64,000 nucleotides of DNA from an uncultured Eubacteriales bacterium (GTDB lineage Bacteria > Bacillota > Clostridia > Oscillospirales > Acutalibacteraceae). The stretch is taken from the NCBI GenBank assembly GCA_934445035.1, contig CAKSDI010000005.1, positions 174,425-238,424 on the forward strand. Reading direction: 5' to 3'. Of the stretch, positions 8,115 to 17,092 are shown piece by piece. The translations under genes were made by a program, and so were the position numbers. Numbering within the stretch: position 1 is the stretch's first letter; every line of letters begins with the position of its first letter. Under the pieces are notes generated by a model that did no database searches, had not been told where the DNA came from, and saw only the letters and a program-made list of their open reading frames with translations.

Positions 8115-9311
8115 ATGAAAATTTTTGTAGTAAATGCGGGAAGCTCTTCGCTTAAATATCAGCTTATTGATATGGAAAACGAGCAGGTTCTTGCCAAAGG
8201 ACTTTGCGAAAGAATAGGCGTAACGGGAGCGATCTCCCACAAAGCGGCTGACGGCAGAACATACTCTGCCGAAACTCCTATGCCCACCCACAGCGAGGCT
8301 TTTGAAGCGGTTGTTTACGCTATGACTAAATCGGAAGCTAAGGTTATAGACTCATTTGATGAGATCTCGGCTATAGGCCACCGTATAGTTCAGGGCGGAG
8401 CGATATTCAAAGGCTCATGCCTTATAAACGAAAAGGTTATCGAGCAGATATCGGAGCTCGGAGCTATGGCGCCTCTTCACAATCCGGCGCATGTTCTTGC
8501 AATAAAAGCCTGTATCAAAACATTTGGAGATGAAATTCCGCAGGCTGTCGTTTTTGACACTTCTTTTCATCAGACTATGCCTCCTAAAGCTTATATGTAT
8601 GCTCTTCCCTATGAGTATTATGAAAAATACGGCGTAAGAAAATACGGCGCTCACGGCACCTCCCACCACTATGTATCCGACCGTGCCGCAGTGCTTGAAA
8701 ACAAAGATAAAAAGGATCTTAAGATCATCACCTGCCACCTCGGCAACGGCTGCTCTATAACCGCTGTTAAAAACGGCGAGTGTATGGATACTTCTATGGG
8801 CTTTACTCCGCTTGACGGATTTATGATGGGTACCCGCTCGGGCACACTCGATCCTTCGGCTTTGACCTTTATCGCGGAAAAAGAAAACCTTTCCGCCGCC
8901 GATATCAATACTATCTGCAATAAAAAATCGGGCGTATACGGAATTTCCGGAGTATCGAATGATAACAGAGATGTTGCAGCAGAAGCTGAAAAAGGAAATA
9001 AGAGAGCGCAGCTTGCTATCGATATGCAACGCTATCAGATATTAAAATTCGTCGGCTCTTATATCGCTGCTATGAACGGGGTAGATGTTATCGCGTTTAC
9101 CGGAGGAATCGGAGAGAACGATCCCGAGCTTCGCGAATATGTCTGCGAAAATCTCTCTTTTATGGGAATTAAGATCGATAAGGATAAAAATAATCTTCGC
9201 GGCAGCGAGGTAAAGATCTCGACTGACGACAGCAAGGTAAATGTTTATGTTATTCCGACAAACGAGGAGCTTGCTATCGCCCGCGACACTTTAAGACTCA
9301 TTTCAAAATAA
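8115..9311 (+). CDS. ackA: Acetate kinase
   Basis: Makes acetate and ATP from acetyl phosphate and ADP in the cytoplasm. The length of 398 residues is standard. The N-terminal VNAGSSSLKYQL block, the HRIVQGG motif near residue 90, the HLGNGCS segment near 207 and the ENDPELRE stretch near 335 are typical. GGAGG at 8103-8107 decides the start. It is divergent from tmcAL across a very AT-rich 117-base gap that should contain its promoter. galK follows after 18 bases. The acetyl-phosphate source is probably the PduL encoded at 57869. Confidence 0.97.
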   Translation: MKIFVVNAGSSSLKYQLIDMENEQVLAKGLCERIGVTGAISHKAADGRTYSAETPMPTHSEAFEAVVYAMTKSEAKVIDSFDEISAIGHRIVQGGAIFKGSCLINEKVIEQISELGAMAPLHNPAHVLAIKACIKTFGDEIPQAVVFDTSFHQTMPPKAYMYALPYEYYEKYGVRKYGAHGTSHHYVSDRAAVLENKDKKDLKIITCHLGNGCSITAVKNGECMDTSMGFTPLDGFMMGTRSGTLDPSALTFIAEKENLSAADINTICNKKSGVYGISGVSNDNRDVAAEAEKGNKRAQLAIDMQRYQILKFVGSYIAAMNGVDVIAFTGGIGENDPELREYVCENLSFMGIKIDKDKNNLRGSEVKISTDDSKVNVYVIPTNEELAIARDTLRLISK

Positions 9312-9329
9312 TTTAATCGGAGAAAAATT

Positions 9330-10601
9330 ATGAATTGCAAAGAATTAAAAGAAAAAATTTCTTCGGGCGCTTTTGATAATTCTTTAAAAATGCTTTACGG
9401 CGATGAAATGCTGGCTCGCACCAGATATGAAAAAGCGGTTTCGGAATTTGAAAATATCTTCGGCGATAAAGATAATTTAAGAATTTTTTCCGCTCCGGGA
9501 AGAACGGAGATCGGAGGAAATCATACCGATCATCAGCACGGAGCGGTTATAGCCGCAAGCGTGGATCTTGATGTTATTGCCATTGTAAGCGCAAATTCGG
9601 GCAATAATGTCCGTATTAAATCGCAGGGCTATCCCGAGGATAATATCGATATCACTGATCTTGAAATAAAGCCCGAAGAAGAGGGAAGAGCAAGCGCGCT
9701 TATCAGAGGCGTTCTTGCAAAGTTCAAAGAATCCGGCTTTAAGCTTTCGGGTTTTGAAGCTTATACCACTTCAAATGTTTTAAAAGGTTCAGGTCTTTCT
9801 TCCTCTGCGGCATTTGAAGTTTTGGTAGCAAATATTGTAAACGGCCTTTATTGCGATAATAAGGTGGATTCGGTTTCTATCGCTAAATTCTCGCAGTTTG
9901 CCGAAAATGTTTATTTCGGCAAGCCGAGCGGTCTTCTCGACCAGATGGCAAGCTCGGTCGGAGGATTTACATTTGCTGATTTTAACGATCCTGCCGATCC
10001 GAAGATAGAAAAGATAGATTTTGATGTTGATAAAACCGATTATCAGCTTTGCGTTGTCGATACAGGCGGAAACCACGCCGATCTTACTCAGGACTACGCC
10101 GATATCACGATAGAGTGCAAAGAGATAAGCAATGCGCTCGGAGTGGATTATTTAAGAGACGCCGACCGCGGCGAATTCTATTCAAAACTTAAAGATCTCC
10201 GCAAAGAATGCTCCGACAGGGCAGTTTTAAGAGCTTTTCATTTCTTCAATGAAAACGCGCGCGTTTTTAAGATGAAAGACACTCTTAAAATAGGCGATTT
10301 TGAAGAGTTTTTAAAGCTTGTCGATGAATCGGGCGAGTCTTCATTTAAATATCTTCAAAATTTATTCCCCGTTTCAAATGCAAAAGAGCAGGGATTATCG
10401 CTCGCCATTGCTCTTACAAAAGAATTTTTAAACGGCGAGGGAACTGCCCGCGTTCACGGAGGCGGCTTTGCAGGAACTATTCAGTGCTATATTCCGAAAA
10501 CAAGATTTTCAGAATATAAAAATATGATCGAAAAGGTATTCGGTGAAAATTCCTGCGTTCCGCTGAAAATCAGACCTGTGGGCGGATATGAAATTAAATA
10601 A
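9330..10601 (+). CDS. galK: Galactokinase
   Basis: GHMP-family kinase phosphorylating galactose at C1. The signature GRTEIGGNHTDHQHG lies near residues 58-72 and the ATP-binding loop KGSGLSSSAAFEV near 152-164. The C-terminal RVHGGGFAGT block completes the fold. At 423 residues it is slightly longer than E. coli GalK because of an N-terminal extension of about 35 residues, common in Clostridia. GGAGAAAA precedes the ATG. It follows ackA at 18 bases and ends at a strong terminator. No galT is in the window. Confidence 0.95.
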   Translation: MNCKELKEKISSGAFDNSLKMLYGDEMLARTRYEKAVSEFENIFGDKDNLRIFSAPGRTEIGGNHTDHQHGAVIAASVDLDVIAIVSANSGNNVRIKSQGYPEDNIDITDLEIKPEEEGRASALIRGVLAKFKESGFKLSGFEAYTTSNVLKGSGLSSSAAFEVLVANIVNGLYCDNKVDSVSIAKFSQFAENVYFGKPSGLLDQMASSVGGFTFADFNDPADPKIEKIDFDVDKTDYQLCVVDTGGNHADLTQDYADITIECKEISNALGVDYLRDADRGEFYSKLKDLRKECSDRAVLRAFHFFNENARVFKMKDTLKIGDFEEFLKLVDESGESSFKYLQNLFPVSNAKEQGLSLAIALTKEFLNGEGTARVHGGGFAGTIQCYIPKTRFSEYKNMIEKVFGENSCVPLKIRPVGGYEIK

Positions 10602-10610
10602 AATAAAAAA

Positions 10611-10645
10611 GAAAGTCTTTATGTATTTAAAGACTTTCTTTTTTT
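10611..10645. terminator. Bidirectional intrinsic terminator after galK and nagA
   Basis: Perfect 11-base arms at 10611-10621 and 10628-10638 with a 6-base loop, followed by a T-run and preceded by an A-rich run, between convergent galK and nagA. Confidence 0.88.
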
Positions 10646-10657
10646 CAGCAAACCTTT

Positions 10658-11722
10658 TTAAATAAGCTGCTCTTTTGTTATAACCTTTAAAATATTATAA
10701 TCATTATCGGTAACTATGAAGTCGGCGTCAAACCCAGGCTCAATTCTTCCTTTTTTAATTCCTAAATAGTCAGCGGGAGTTTTGGTGGCGGAAGTAAAAG
10801 CGTCATATTCCGAAACACCGAATTCTATCGCTTTTTTCACACAGTCAATTAAAAAAGAGGTGCTTCCCGCAATACTGCCGTTATCAAGATAGGCTTTTCT
10901 GTCCTTCACTGTTATCTGTTGATTTCCGAAATTATATCTTCCGTCTTCATAGCCCGTCGCCGCAAGACTGTCGCTTATAAGTATCACTCTGCCGCTGCCG
11001 AACGCTCCGAAAAGAAAGCGCACATAGGTTTTTGAGTTATGAAATCCGTCGCAGATAAGCTGAACATAGATATTTTCATCCAAAGCCGCGTCTATAACCG
11101 ATTTATTCCTGTGATGAGGCTCGGGCATTGCGTTAAAGGTGTGAGTGAGGCTGTCCGCTCCGCTTTTTATAGCCTTTAAAGTCTGCTCGTAGCTTGCGTT
11201 TGTGTGCCCTATGGATACTTTCGCTTTGCAACTTTTTATAAATTCTTCGCTGTTTTCAAGCTCGGGGGCAAGCACTGCTATCGCGGTGTTTTTAAGTGAA
11301 TTAAACCATCTTTTATCGGGATTAATAAGATATTCCGGATTTTGCGCGCCGCATTTTTCCCGGCTTACAAAAGGGCCCTCGATATTATATCCTAAGAAAT
11401 GAGCGCCGTCTTTAGTATCGGGAATTTCAGCACATATTTTTTCGATAGAAGCTTTAGGCATAGTCATTGTCGTAGGGCAAAAAGAGGTCGTGCCGTGGCT
11501 TTTAAGAATTTTTGAGATATATGATGATTTTCCGTCCATAACATCGGCTCCGCCGCAGCCGTGAGTGTGAATATCTATAAGTCCGGGGAAAACCTTGCTG
11601 CCGTTCACATCAAGGATATTTTCGCAAAATGTCCTCGGATCATACTCTTCGATAATGCCGTCTTTGCAGTAAATGTTTTTAAGTTTCCCGAAAACATTCG
11701 CATTTTTAATCAGCAGATCCAT
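10658..11722 (-). CDS. nagA: N-acetylglucosamine-6-phosphate deacetylase
   Basis: Amidohydrolase that removes acetate from GlcNAc-6-phosphate. Metal and active-site blocks are DIHTHGCGGAD near residue 49, SIGHTNASY near 172 and THTFNAMPEPHHR near 193, with ISDSLAATG near 250. The 354 residues are slightly short of the usual 380. The gene start overlaps the end of nagB by 17 bases, so the two are translationally coupled on the minus strand. Together they turn GlcNAc-6-P into fructose-6-P. Confidence 0.94.
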   Translation of the reverse strand: MDLLIKNANVFGKLKNIYCKDGIIEEYDPRTFCENILDVNGSKVFPGLIDIHTHGCGGADVMDGKSSYISKILKSHGTTSFCPTTMTMPKASIEKICAEIPDTKDGAHFLGYNIEGPFVSREKCGAQNPEYLINPDKRWFNSLKNTAIAVLAPELENSEEFIKSCKAKVSIGHTNASYEQTLKAIKSGADSLTHTFNAMPEPHHRNKSVIDAALDENIYVQLICDGFHNSKTYVRFLFGAFGSGRVILISDSLAATGYEDGRYNFGNQQITVKDRKAYLDNGSIAGSTSFLIDCVKKAIEFGVSEYDAFTSATKTPADYLGIKKGRIEPGFDADFIVTDNDYNILKVITKEQLI

Positions 11723-12425
11723 AATAAGCCTCCTTATCGCAGATAAGCACTGTGTTTCTGTGAGCTTTTAAAATCGTTGCAGGAACTTTTGTGGTTATCT
11801 CATTATCAAGCAAATGCTTAACTGCATAATGCTTGTCGGCTCCGCTTGCCATTATTATGATACTGCCTGCCGACAATATCGTTCCGACGCCCATAGTCAG
11901 TGCCATTTTCGGAACTTCATCTTCGCTTTTGAAAAATCTCGAATTAGCTTTAATTGTGCTTTCGGTAAGCTTCACGATATGCGTTCTGCATTTAAGGGTT
12001 TCGGCAGGCTCGTTAAAGCCGATATGTCCGTTTCTTCCGATACCTAAAAGCTGAAGATCTATTCCGCCGCTTTCCTCTATAAGCTTTTCAAAGTTTTCGC
12101 ACTCGGCGGAGGGATCTGAGCATTCACCGTCTAAAATATGCGTGTTTTTAAGGTTAATGTTTATCTTCGAAAATAGATTTTCATTCATAAATGAATGGTA
12201 ACTTTGCGGATCTGAGCTTTTTAAAGGATAATATTCATCAAGATTAAATGTGGTGATCTTTGAAAAATCAAGATCGGAGCCGCAAAGCTTTTTATAAAGA
12301 CCTTTAGGGGTCGATCCTGTGGCAAGACCTAAAACGCTGTCGGGCTTTAAAAGTATCTGTGCTTTTACTATCGAAGCTCCCTTTTCCGATATCTCTTCAT
12401 AATTTTCGCATAAAATAACTTTCAT
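11706..12425 (-). CDS. nagB: Glucosamine-6-phosphate deaminase
   Basis: Converts glucosamine-6-phosphate to fructose-6-phosphate and ammonia. GLATGSTPKGLY near residue 33, FNLDEYYPL near 59 and GIGRNGHIGFNEPAE near 128 are diagnostic. Its 239 residues are normal for the Gram-positive form, which lacks the allosteric C-terminus of the E. coli enzyme. It is the first gene of the nagBA unit. A divergent AraC regulator begins 107 bases away and may control it, which is inference from position. Confidence 0.95.
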   Translation of the reverse strand: MKVILCENYEEISEKGASIVKAQILLKPDSVLGLATGSTPKGLYKKLCGSDLDFSKITTFNLDEYYPLKSSDPQSYHSFMNENLFSKININLKNTHILDGECSDPSAECENFEKLIEESGGIDLQLLGIGRNGHIGFNEPAETLKCRTHIVKLTESTIKANSRFFKSEDEVPKMALTMGVGTILSAGSIIIMASGADKHYAVKHLLDNEITTKVPATILKAHRNTVLICDKEAYYGSAD

Positions 12426-12532
12426 TGTTTTTTCTCTGCTTTCTGTTGACTTTTATTTTTTTAATTATATAATAATTTTATAGGCTGAAAATGCTTATTT
12501 TTTTAACTATTATGCTTTTTTTAGAGGTATTT

Positions 12533-13327
12533 ATGGCAAAATATGAAATCCATTCGGCTTTTGATCCGAAATATCCCTTTATTTTTCATACTGACGATAT
12601 TTTTGAATACAGCTATTCCTATGCAAATTGGCATAAAAATATAGAAATATTATATGTGATTTCAGGGCAAGGTGAGCTTTTGCTTAACTTTGTTCCCTTT
12701 AAATTGAGAGCGGGCGATATTGCGGTCATAAATTCGAATGCCGTTCACTCTACAAGAACTTCGGAAAAAATAAAATACCACTGCCTTATCATCGATGAAA
12801 GCTTTCTTGAATTTTCGGGAATTAAAGGCTCCGATTTTATTTTTGAAAGCATTATAAAAAATGATGAAAATTTGGTCGAAAGCTATAAAACCGCCGCTTT
12901 ACTGCTTTCAAAAAAGAATGAAAATTCGGAATTTGAAAAAAAGCTCGCTGTTTTAAACCTTGTAAATCTGCTTATTAAAAATCATTCGCAAAAATCAGAA
13001 AACACATATATTTATGATCAGGAAGAGTTTTTAAAGCCCACGCTCGAGTATATAAAAAAAGAGATGAAATCAAAGCTTACTGTTTCATCTCTTGCAAAAA
13101 ATGTCGGCTATTCCGACTCTTATTTTATTCACACCTTTAAAAAGCTTACAGGTTACACTGTAACCGAATTTATAAATATCCAGCGCTGTCTTTTTGCGAG
13201 GGAACTGCTTAAAAATAAACTGTCTGTTGAATACGCGGCAAAAGAAAGCGGTTTTAACAGCATCTCGTATTTTTCAAGAGCATATAAAAAAACATTCGGC
13301 GGTAGCCCAAAAGAGGATAAAAAATAA
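12533..13327 (+). CDS. AraC-family transcriptional regulator with N-terminal cupin
   Basis: Residues 1-120 form a sugar-sensing cupin (WHKNIEILYVISGQGELLL, then AGDIAVINSNAVHS). The last 100 residues hold two helix-turn-helix units ending GFNSISYFSRAYKKTFGGSP, the AraC/XylS signature. I start it at the ATG at 12533 because AGAGGT lies 6 bases upstream. A longer frame from 12491 adds only a hydrophobic stretch without a site. It is divergent from nagBA, so amino-sugar control is a reasonable guess. Confidence 0.9.
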   Translation: MAKYEIHSAFDPKYPFIFHTDDIFEYSYSYANWHKNIEILYVISGQGELLLNFVPFKLRAGDIAVINSNAVHSTRTSEKIKYHCLIIDESFLEFSGIKGSDFIFESIIKNDENLVESYKTAALLLSKKNENSEFEKKLAVLNLVNLLIKNHSQKSENTYIYDQEEFLKPTLEYIKKEMKSKLTVSSLAKNVGYSDSYFIHTFKKLTGYTVTEFINIQRCLFARELLKNKLSVEYAAKESGFNSISYFSRAYKKTFGGSPKEDKK

Positions 13328-13364
13328 TCTGCGGTAAATTATCTTACCGCAGATTATTTTTTTT
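13326..13364. terminator. Bidirectional intrinsic terminator between AraC gene and thrS
   Basis: Perfect 12-base arms at 13326-13337 and 13344-13355, loop of 6, then a run of T. It overlaps the stop codon of the AraC gene and lies 4 bases beyond the convergent thrS stop. Confidence 0.88.
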
Positions 13365-13367
13365 AAA

Positions 13368-15278
13368 TTACAGCGATTTTGAATTTACTTCGGAGCAAAT
13401 TCTTTCCTTAAAGCTTTCAAGCGACATACTTCCGAGGTCGCCGTCGTCGCCCCTCTTGCGGACCGAAACGGTTTTTTCTTCAGCCTCTTTATCGCCTAAA
13501 ATAAGCATATAGGGAACTTTCTGAAGTCTAGCTTCCCTTATTTTATAACCTATTTTTTCGTTGCGCTTATCAACTTCCGCTCTTAATCCCAAAGCTTCAA
13601 GCTCGGCTTTGATCTTATCCGCATATTCGCAGTGGCGGTCGGCTATAGGAAGAATTTCTACCTGAACGGGAGCAAGCCATACAGGGAAAGCGCCTGCAAA
13701 ATGCTCGGTGATAACTCCGATAAATCTTTCTATCGATCCGAAAACAACTCTGTGTATCATAACGGGGCAATGCTTTTCGCCGTCGGCTCCGGTGTATTCA
13801 AGATTAAATCTGCCGGGGAGCTGATAGTCAAGCTGAATTGTACCGCACTGCCAGGTTCTTCCTAAGCTGTCTTTAATATGGAAATCAAGTTTAGGTCCGT
13901 AGAAAGCGCCGTCGCCCTCGTTTAAAATATAAGTCTTGCCGACTCCCGTAATAGCGTCAGCCAAAGCCTTTGTAGCTATTTCCCAGTCTTCTTCCGAGCC
14001 GATATGATCTTCAGGCATTGTGGAAAGCTCTATTTCATAAGGAAGACCGAAAAGGCTGTACACCTCGTCAAAAAGCTTTGCTATTCTTACAACTTCGTCG
14101 GTTATCTGCTCGGGAGCAAGGAGGATATGTGCGTCGTCCTGAGTAAAGCAGCGCACTCTGAAAAGACCGTGCAACGCGCCCGAAAGCTCGTTTCTGTGCA
14201 CCTTTCCGAGTTCGCCGTAGCGAAGAGGAAGCTCTTTATAAGAATGAGGCTCAAGCTCATAAACAAGAATACTTCCGGGGCAGTTCATCGGCTTTATTGC
14301 GAAATCCTCGTCATCGATAACCGTTGTATACATATCGTCGTGATAATGGTCCCAGTGCCCCGAGGTTTCCCAAAGCGAGCGGCGCATTATCTGAGGAGTG
14401 GATATTTCAAGATAATCCCATTTTTTATGGACTTCTCTCCAATAGCTTATAAGCGTGTTTCTAAGCACCATTCCCTTAGGCAGGAAGAAAGGCATTCCGG
14501 GCGCCTCGTCACGAAGAGCGAAAAGACCTAATTCTTTTCCGAGCTTTCTGTGATCGCGCTTTTTTGCCTCTTCGATCATAGTGAGGTATTCATCGAGCGC
14601 GCTCTGCTTCGGGAAAGCTGTTCCGTAAATTCGGCAGAGCATTTTATTATTTGAGTCGCCGTGCCAATAAGCGCCTGTTGCGGAAGTGAGTTTGAATGCT
14701 TTTACAAGCCCTGTGCTCATCAGGTGCGCTCCCGCGCAAAGGTCGGTAAATTCACCCTGAGAATAAAAGCTTATTTCCGCGCCCTCGGGAAGATTTTCGA
14801 CAAGCTCAATTTTATAAGGCTCATTTTTTTCTTCAAAGAATTTTATCGCGTCAGCCTTTGATTTTGTAAATCTTTCAAGCTTTAAGTCTTCTTTCACGAT
14901 TTTTTTCATTTCTGCTTCGATTTTTTCGAGATCGGCTGTTGTAAAGCTTTCTTCGACATCGAAATCATAATAAAATCCGTCGTCAACCGCAGGACCTATG
15001 GTAAGCTTAGCGTCAGGATAAAGTCTTTTAACTGCCTGCGCCATAATGTGAGAGGCTGTGTGGCGGAATGTCCACCTGCCGTACTCATCGTCAAAAGTCA
15101 GAATTTCAAGCTTATCGCCGTCTTTTAATTCTGTTCTTAAATCCTTATTCTCTCCGTTTACTTTTGCGGCACAGGCTTTTTTAGCAAGCCCTGCGCTCAG
15201 CGCTTTAGCCGCGTCAAAACAGCTTGCGCCGTTTTCAAGTGAAATCGAAGATCCGTCTAATAAAACAACATTGATCAT
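13368..15278 (-). CDS. thrS: Threonyl-tRNA synthetase
   Basis: Charges tRNA-Thr. Domains in order: TGS (1-62), the editing/SAD domain with HTASHIMAQ near residue 72 and the downstream CAGAHL motif near 181, the class II core with zinc ligands in MNCPGS, GLFRVRCFTQDDAH and IHRVVFGSIERF, and the anticodon-binding domain (about 540-636). At 636 residues it is full length. The start follows GGGAGG. Expression should be controlled by the T-box leader just upstream. Confidence 0.97.
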   Translation of the reverse strand: MINVVLLDGSSISLENGASCFDAAKALSAGLAKKACAAKVNGENKDLRTELKDGDKLEILTFDDEYGRWTFRHTASHIMAQAVKRLYPDAKLTIGPAVDDGFYYDFDVEESFTTADLEKIEAEMKKIVKEDLKLERFTKSKADAIKFFEEKNEPYKIELVENLPEGAEISFYSQGEFTDLCAGAHLMSTGLVKAFKLTSATGAYWHGDSNNKMLCRIYGTAFPKQSALDEYLTMIEEAKKRDHRKLGKELGLFALRDEAPGMPFFLPKGMVLRNTLISYWREVHKKWDYLEISTPQIMRRSLWETSGHWDHYHDDMYTTVIDDEDFAIKPMNCPGSILVYELEPHSYKELPLRYGELGKVHRNELSGALHGLFRVRCFTQDDAHILLAPEQITDEVVRIAKLFDEVYSLFGLPYEIELSTMPEDHIGSEEDWEIATKALADAITGVGKTYILNEGDGAFYGPKLDFHIKDSLGRTWQCGTIQLDYQLPGRFNLEYTGADGEKHCPVMIHRVVFGSIERFIGVITEHFAGAFPVWLAPVQVEILPIADRHCEYADKIKAELEALGLRAEVDKRNEKIGYKIREARLQKVPYMLILGDKEAEEKTVSVRKRGDDGDLGSMSLESFKERICSEVNSKSL

Positions 15279-15304
15279 TTTTTTGACCTCCCGAAAATAA
15301 AAAT

Positions 15305-15551
15305 GCTCCGCCCCTGAATTTCAGGGACGAAGCAACAAATTATGATATTACTCCGCGGTTCCACCCGCATTCCGCATATTGCGGCACTTTAAATTCCTTT
15401 AACGCAGGACTTATCTCACGGCTGCGTTTTTTACCCGCAGCGCTCAAAGGGCGGTACTTATTCCGAAAACCGATCTCTTTGCTTTCAGCTTACGCAAAGC
15501 TCTCTTTTTATCACGGCTAAATATCGAAAAAAGCTTCCTTATCACAGCTTT
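15305..15551 (-). promoter_or_regulatory. T-box riboswitch (threonine) of thrS
   Basis: On the minus strand the leader contains the T-box GGGTGGAACCGCGG (15353-15366), whose TGGA bulge pairs with the uncharged tRNA end. It is followed by a competing terminator hairpin at 15305-15333 with a T-rich tail just before the thrS ribosome site. Upstream, an AGAGAG block and a GCTGAAAGC-like distal loop mark stem I. The sequence GAATAAGTACCGCC places ACC (15453-15455), a Thr codon, in the specifier position. Low charged tRNA-Thr would favour readthrough into thrS. Confidence 0.9.
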
Positions 15552-15557
15552 ATTTAT

Positions 15558-15586
15558 ATGATACCCTTTAAATATCCCCTTGTCAA
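15558..15586 (-). promoter_or_regulatory. thrS promoter
   Basis: Minus-strand TTGACA at 15581-15586, a 17-base spacer and TATCAT at 15558-15563. Transcription would start near 15551 and produce the T-box leader. Confidence 0.8.
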
Positions 15587-15628
15587 GAAAAAATAAGCTA
15601 AAAAATAAAAAAATTAATATTTTATCTA

Positions 15629-15657
15629 TTGACTATAAATAAATTTAGAGTTATTAT
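15629..15657 (+). promoter_or_regulatory. gdhA promoter
   Basis: TTGACT at 15629-15634, 17-base spacer, TATTAT at 15652-15657, 30 bases before the gdhA start. Divergent from the thrS promoter. Confidence 0.7.
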
Positions 15658-15686
15658 TTTTATATATTGTTTGGAGGGAATGTAAA

Positions 15687-17036
15687 ATGTTTAAGTCGGA
15701 ATATTTAAACAGGGTCTATGCGTCTGTTGAAAAGCGCAGTCCCGGTGAAAAAGAATTTTTGCAGGCGGTCTATGAGGTTCTTGAATCCTTAGAGCCGGTC
15801 GTAGAGGCAGATAAGCGCCTCGAGGAAAACGGAGTTCTTGAGAGAATAGTTGAGCCTGAGCGCCAGATCTTCTTCCGCGTTTCGTGGGTTGATGATAACG
15901 GCAAGGTACAGGTCAACCGCGGTTACCGCGTTCAGTTCAATTCCGCAATAGGTCCTTATAAGGGCGGAATAAGACTTCATCCGTCGGTAAATGCTTCTGT
16001 TATCAAATTCTTAGGATTTGAGCAGATATTTAAAAACAGCCTTACCGGTCTTCCGATCGGCGGCGGCAAGGGCGGCTCGGATTTCGATCCTAAGGGCAAG
16101 TCTGACGGCGAGATAATGCGCTTCTGCCAGAGCTTTATGACTGAGCTTTCTAAACATATCGGCGCAGATACCGATGTTCCTGCAGGAGATATCGGAACAG
16201 GTGCAAGAGAGATAGGCTTTATGTTCGGTCAGTATAAAAGACTCAGAAATGAGTACACCGGCGTTTTGACCGGTAAAGGCCTTTCTTACGGCGGCTCGCT
16301 TGCCCGCACAGAGGCAACGGGTTACGGTCTTTGCTATTTCGTAGAAGAAATGCTTAAATGTATGAAAAATGATTCATTCAAGGGTAAAACCGCTGTTGTT
16401 TCAGGCTCGGGTAATGTTGCTATATATGCAAATGAAAAGGCAACCGAGCTCGGCGCTAAAGTTGTCGCTATGTCCGATTCAAACGGTTATATCTATGATG
16501 AGAACGGTATCGATCTTGCTGTTGTAAAACAGATCAAAGAGGTTGAGCGCGGAAGAATCAAAGAGTATGTTAACCGCGTTAAAGGCGCAGAATATCACGA
16601 AGGCTGCAAAGGAATCTGGACCGTTAAATGCGATATCGCACTTCCTTGCGCTACACAGAATGAAATTGACGAAGAGTCCGCTAAGGCTCTTATTGCAAAC
16701 GGCGTAATGGCAGTAGGCGAGGGCGCTAATATGCCTTCAACTCCCGAAGCGATCGCAGAATTCCAGAAATCAGGCATTTTGTTTGCTCCCGCTAAAGCTG
16801 CAAATGCAGGCGGTGTTGCTACTTCCGCTCTTGAAATGAGCCAGAACTCTATGCGTTACAGCTGGACCTTTGAAGAGGTTGACGCTAAGCTTAAAAACAT
16901 TATGGTAAATATCTTCCATAACGCTTATAATGCCGCAGAGAAGTACGGTCTTAAGGGTAACCTTGTAGCAGGCGCCAATATTGCTGGCTTTGAGAAGGTT
17001 GCAGACGCTATGATAGCTCAGGGCATTGCCTATTAA
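15687..17036 (+). CDS. gdhA: Glutamate dehydrogenase (NADP-type, hexameric)
   Basis: Interconverts 2-oxoglutarate plus ammonia and glutamate. The 449-residue length is that of hexameric bacterial GdhA. The substrate-binding region carries PIGGGKGGSDFDP near residue 117, with the catalytic Lys in PYKGGIRLHP slightly earlier. The dinucleotide fold has VVSGSGNVAIY near 237. GGAGGG at 15673 supports the start. It is a single-gene unit with its own promoter and a strong terminator. NADP preference is inferred from family resemblance. Confidence 0.95.
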   Translation: MFKSEYLNRVYASVEKRSPGEKEFLQAVYEVLESLEPVVEADKRLEENGVLERIVEPERQIFFRVSWVDDNGKVQVNRGYRVQFNSAIGPYKGGIRLHPSVNASVIKFLGFEQIFKNSLTGLPIGGGKGGSDFDPKGKSDGEIMRFCQSFMTELSKHIGADTDVPAGDIGTGAREIGFMFGQYKRLRNEYTGVLTGKGLSYGGSLARTEATGYGLCYFVEEMLKCMKNDSFKGKTAVVSGSGNVAIYANEKATELGAKVVAMSDSNGYIYDENGIDLAVVKQIKEVERGRIKEYVNRVKGAEYHEGCKGIWTVKCDIALPCATQNEIDEESAKALIANGVMAVGEGANMPSTPEAIAEFQKSGILFAPAKAANAGGVATSALEMSQNSMRYSWTFEEVDAKLKNIMVNIFHNAYNAAEKYGLKGNLVAGANIAGFEKVADAMIAQGIAY

Positions 17037-17054
17037 TTATTAAAAAAGTTAAAA

Positions 17055-17092
17055 AAATTCCGCAGGTGAATTTCACCTGCGGAATTTTTTTT
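17055..17092. terminator. Bidirectional intrinsic terminator after gdhA
   Basis: Arms at 17057-17068 and 17074-17085 are perfectly complementary with a 5-base loop. A-run before, T-run after, between convergent gdhA and the SGNH hydrolase gene. Confidence 0.9.

Noticed and set aside
8415..9029. 204-residue frame antisense to ackA
   Set aside because: It lies entirely inside a well-recognised gene, and its Cys/Phe/Ile/Arg-rich composition is typical of a shadow frame.
14004..14531. 175-residue frame antisense to thrS
   Set aside because: Shadow of a conserved synthetase, with no start signal.
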